This document shows, piece by piece, positions 38,883-39,731 of a DNA stretch of 39,731 bases. The notes under the pieces were generated by a model. The model was not told the DNA's origin. It saw only the letters and a program-made list of their open reading frames with translations, and made no database searches. The first letter of the stretch is position 1. Each line of letters opens with the position of its first letter. The position numbers were made by a program, and so were the translations under genes. The stretch lies in the NCBI GenBank assembly GCA_011048835.1, contig DSDF01000069.1, positions 1 through 39,731 of the forward strand, read 5' to 3'. This DNA comes from Methanoculleus sp. Lineage in GTDB: Archaea > Halobacteriota > Methanomicrobia > Methanomicrobiales > Methanomicrobiaceae.

Positions 38883-39730
38883 CTGCTCCCCTCCTTGATC
38901 AGCTCACGGATTTTCGATATCTCCTTGTCTTCCATCACCTGGCTTCCCATGGTGAACGGGTACATCGTGTGGGCGACGTCGTAGAGCATCGCAGCAACCT
39001 CTTTTTCAGGGCGGTCGGTGAGATCGGAGATCCGCCGCACCGTCATATTGAAGATATCCCTGCACGGTTCCCGCAGGATGTCGAGCGAAGGGCCGTTGCA
39101 CCCATGGCAGGGGATATTCTTCGCGGGGCATGCCGCCCCGCACCCGCAGAACGTGACCGGGCCGAGGCAGAGGTAGCCCTGACCAAGCAGGCAGTAGTCC
39201 GGGTCAGGTTCCCCCTCGAAGCGGCGTTTCAGCGTCCAGTTCTCGATGGGGCCCATGGTACGGTTGCATTCGGAGCAGACCGATTTGCGGGAGAGGGAGA
39301 CGCGGTCGCCGGCCAGCATGGCAGGCAGGATCTGCCGCAGACGATTCTCCTTGGGCGGGCAGCCGGGAATGAAATAATCGATCTTCACCATATCGTCGAC
39401 CGCAAATGCACGGTAGAGGAACGGCGGCACATCGGAAGGGATGGTGCCGTCCGCAGGTGCGCTGTCCACCTCCCGGTAGACATAATTGAAGAGATCCTCT
39501 CTGCTGCTGAGCATGGAGAGCCCGGAAATACCCCCGTAGACTGCGCAGGTGCCGAGCGCCACAAGGATGTTCGCACGTGTCCGTATCGTTTTGAGGCGCT
39601 CCTTGTTTTCCGCGTTCCTGACCGCACCGGTCACAAAGGCGATGTCGATGCCTTCGGGGGGCTCTTTGACATCCATGATCACGGGGGAGTAGACGATTTC
39701 CGCTGTTTCGAGGACATCAAGGATCATCTC
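38879..39730 (-). CDS. mvhG: Hydrogenase small subunit MvhG, N terminus outside window
   Basis: This is the electron-transfer subunit carrying three Fe-S clusters. About 283 C-terminal residues are visible. They include VALGTCAVYGGISG, YFIPGCPPKENRLRQILPA, a SVCSECNRTMG stretch, and later LLGQGYLCLGPVTFCGCGA and CPAKNIPCHGCNGPS, which supply the Cys ligands of the distal clusters. The first cluster's N-terminal CxxC is beyond the window end, so the start is not visible; the frame is open to the edge. It overlaps mvhA by four bases. MvhD or heterodisulfide-reductase genes, if linked, lie outside the window. Confidence 0.92.
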   Translation of the reverse strand, partial: EMILDVLETAEIVYSPVIMDVKEPPEGIDIAFVTGAVRNAENKERLKTIRTRANILVALGTCAVYGGISGLSMLSSREDLFNYVYREVDSAPADGTIPSDVPPFLYRAFAVDDMVKIDYFIPGCPPKENRLRQILPAMLAGDRVSLSRKSVCSECNRTMGPIENWTLKRRFEGEPDPDYCLLGQGYLCLGPVTFCGCGAACPAKNIPCHGCNGPSLDILREPCRDIFNMTVRRISDLTDRPEKEVAAMLYDVAHTMYPFTMGSQVMEDKEISKIRELIKEGSR

Positions 39731-39731
39731 G

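Noticed and set aside
1-39731. CRISPR arrays, insertion sequences, prophage or integrase genes
   Set aside because: No direct repeats with regular spacing, no transposase or integrase motifs, and no att-like flanking repeats were seen.

Overview
The window is archaeal chromosome from a high-GC hydrogenotrophic methanogen, most likely order Methanomicrobiales (Methanoculleus-like). The evidence is archaeal ribosomal proteins (L39e, L31e, L21e, L18ae, S19e), archaeal RNA polymerase subunit F, prefoldin alpha, aIF6, aIF1, Pus10/TrmY and RNase P Rnp4, together with an F420-non-reducing [NiFe]-hydrogenase (MvhG/MvhA type) and several methanogen-specific families. No tRNA, rRNA, IS element, CRISPR array or phage gene was seen. 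The sequence reads as ordinary dense chromosome with several accessory systems of bacterial ancestry.

Layout. 1-3199 (+): end of mutS and complete mutL. 3375-4481: a small winged-helix-like gene, about 600 bp without an intact gene, and a small membrane protein. 4580-5596 (-): a HemK2/Mtq2-like methyltransferase and a Cys-rich DUF2769 protein. 5691-15695 (-): a 10-kb run of nineteen genes for translation, protein targeting and RNA modification: rnp4, YhbY-like, rps19e, PDCD5-like, PP-loop ATPase, rpl39e, rpl31e, aif6, rpl18ae, pfdA, ftsY, srp54, trmY, pus10, rpl21e, rpoF, DUF655 and ksgA at its end. rpl39e is only 50 codons and easy to miss. 15763-18684: a radical SAM protein with three Cys clusters, then purN and a CNNM/CorC-like protein. 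18883-23247: a TIM-barrel isomerase-like gene, exonuclease VII (xseA-xseB), DUF371, a zinc-ribbon protein, a thioredoxin-like protein and a membrane-anchored FKBP-like protein. 23404-26806: hsp20, a CBS-ParB-like protein, a sugar-phosphate nucleotidyltransferase and two coupled Cys-cluster proteins. 26821-30713: an RHH/coiled-coil protein, cobyric acid synthase diverging from B12-dependent ribonucleotide reductase, and aIF1. 30879-37468 (-): a type II/IV secretion-type ATPase, two TadC/GspF-like membrane proteins, a PATAN/DUF4388-like protein and two roadblock/LC7 proteins. 37509-39730 (-): the hydrogenase large subunit and most of the small subunit.

How the genes fit together. The strongest functional pairings are Pus10 with TrmY (consecutive steps to m1-pseudouridine 54 in tRNA), SRP54 with its receptor FtsY, cobyric acid synthase with the adenosylcobalamin-dependent reductase (back to back across 58 bp with one symmetric TATA box), XseA with XseB, and MutS with MutL.

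The best candidate for an undescribed system is the secretion-type ATPase cluster. It has a 330-residue acidic N-terminal extension carrying repeated short hydrophobic/basic motifs, PATAN-like and roadblock regulatory proteins, no pilin, prepilin peptidase or MglA-type GTPase in view, and a structured 390-bp leader region containing a 12-bp-stem hairpin and an upstream inverted repeat.
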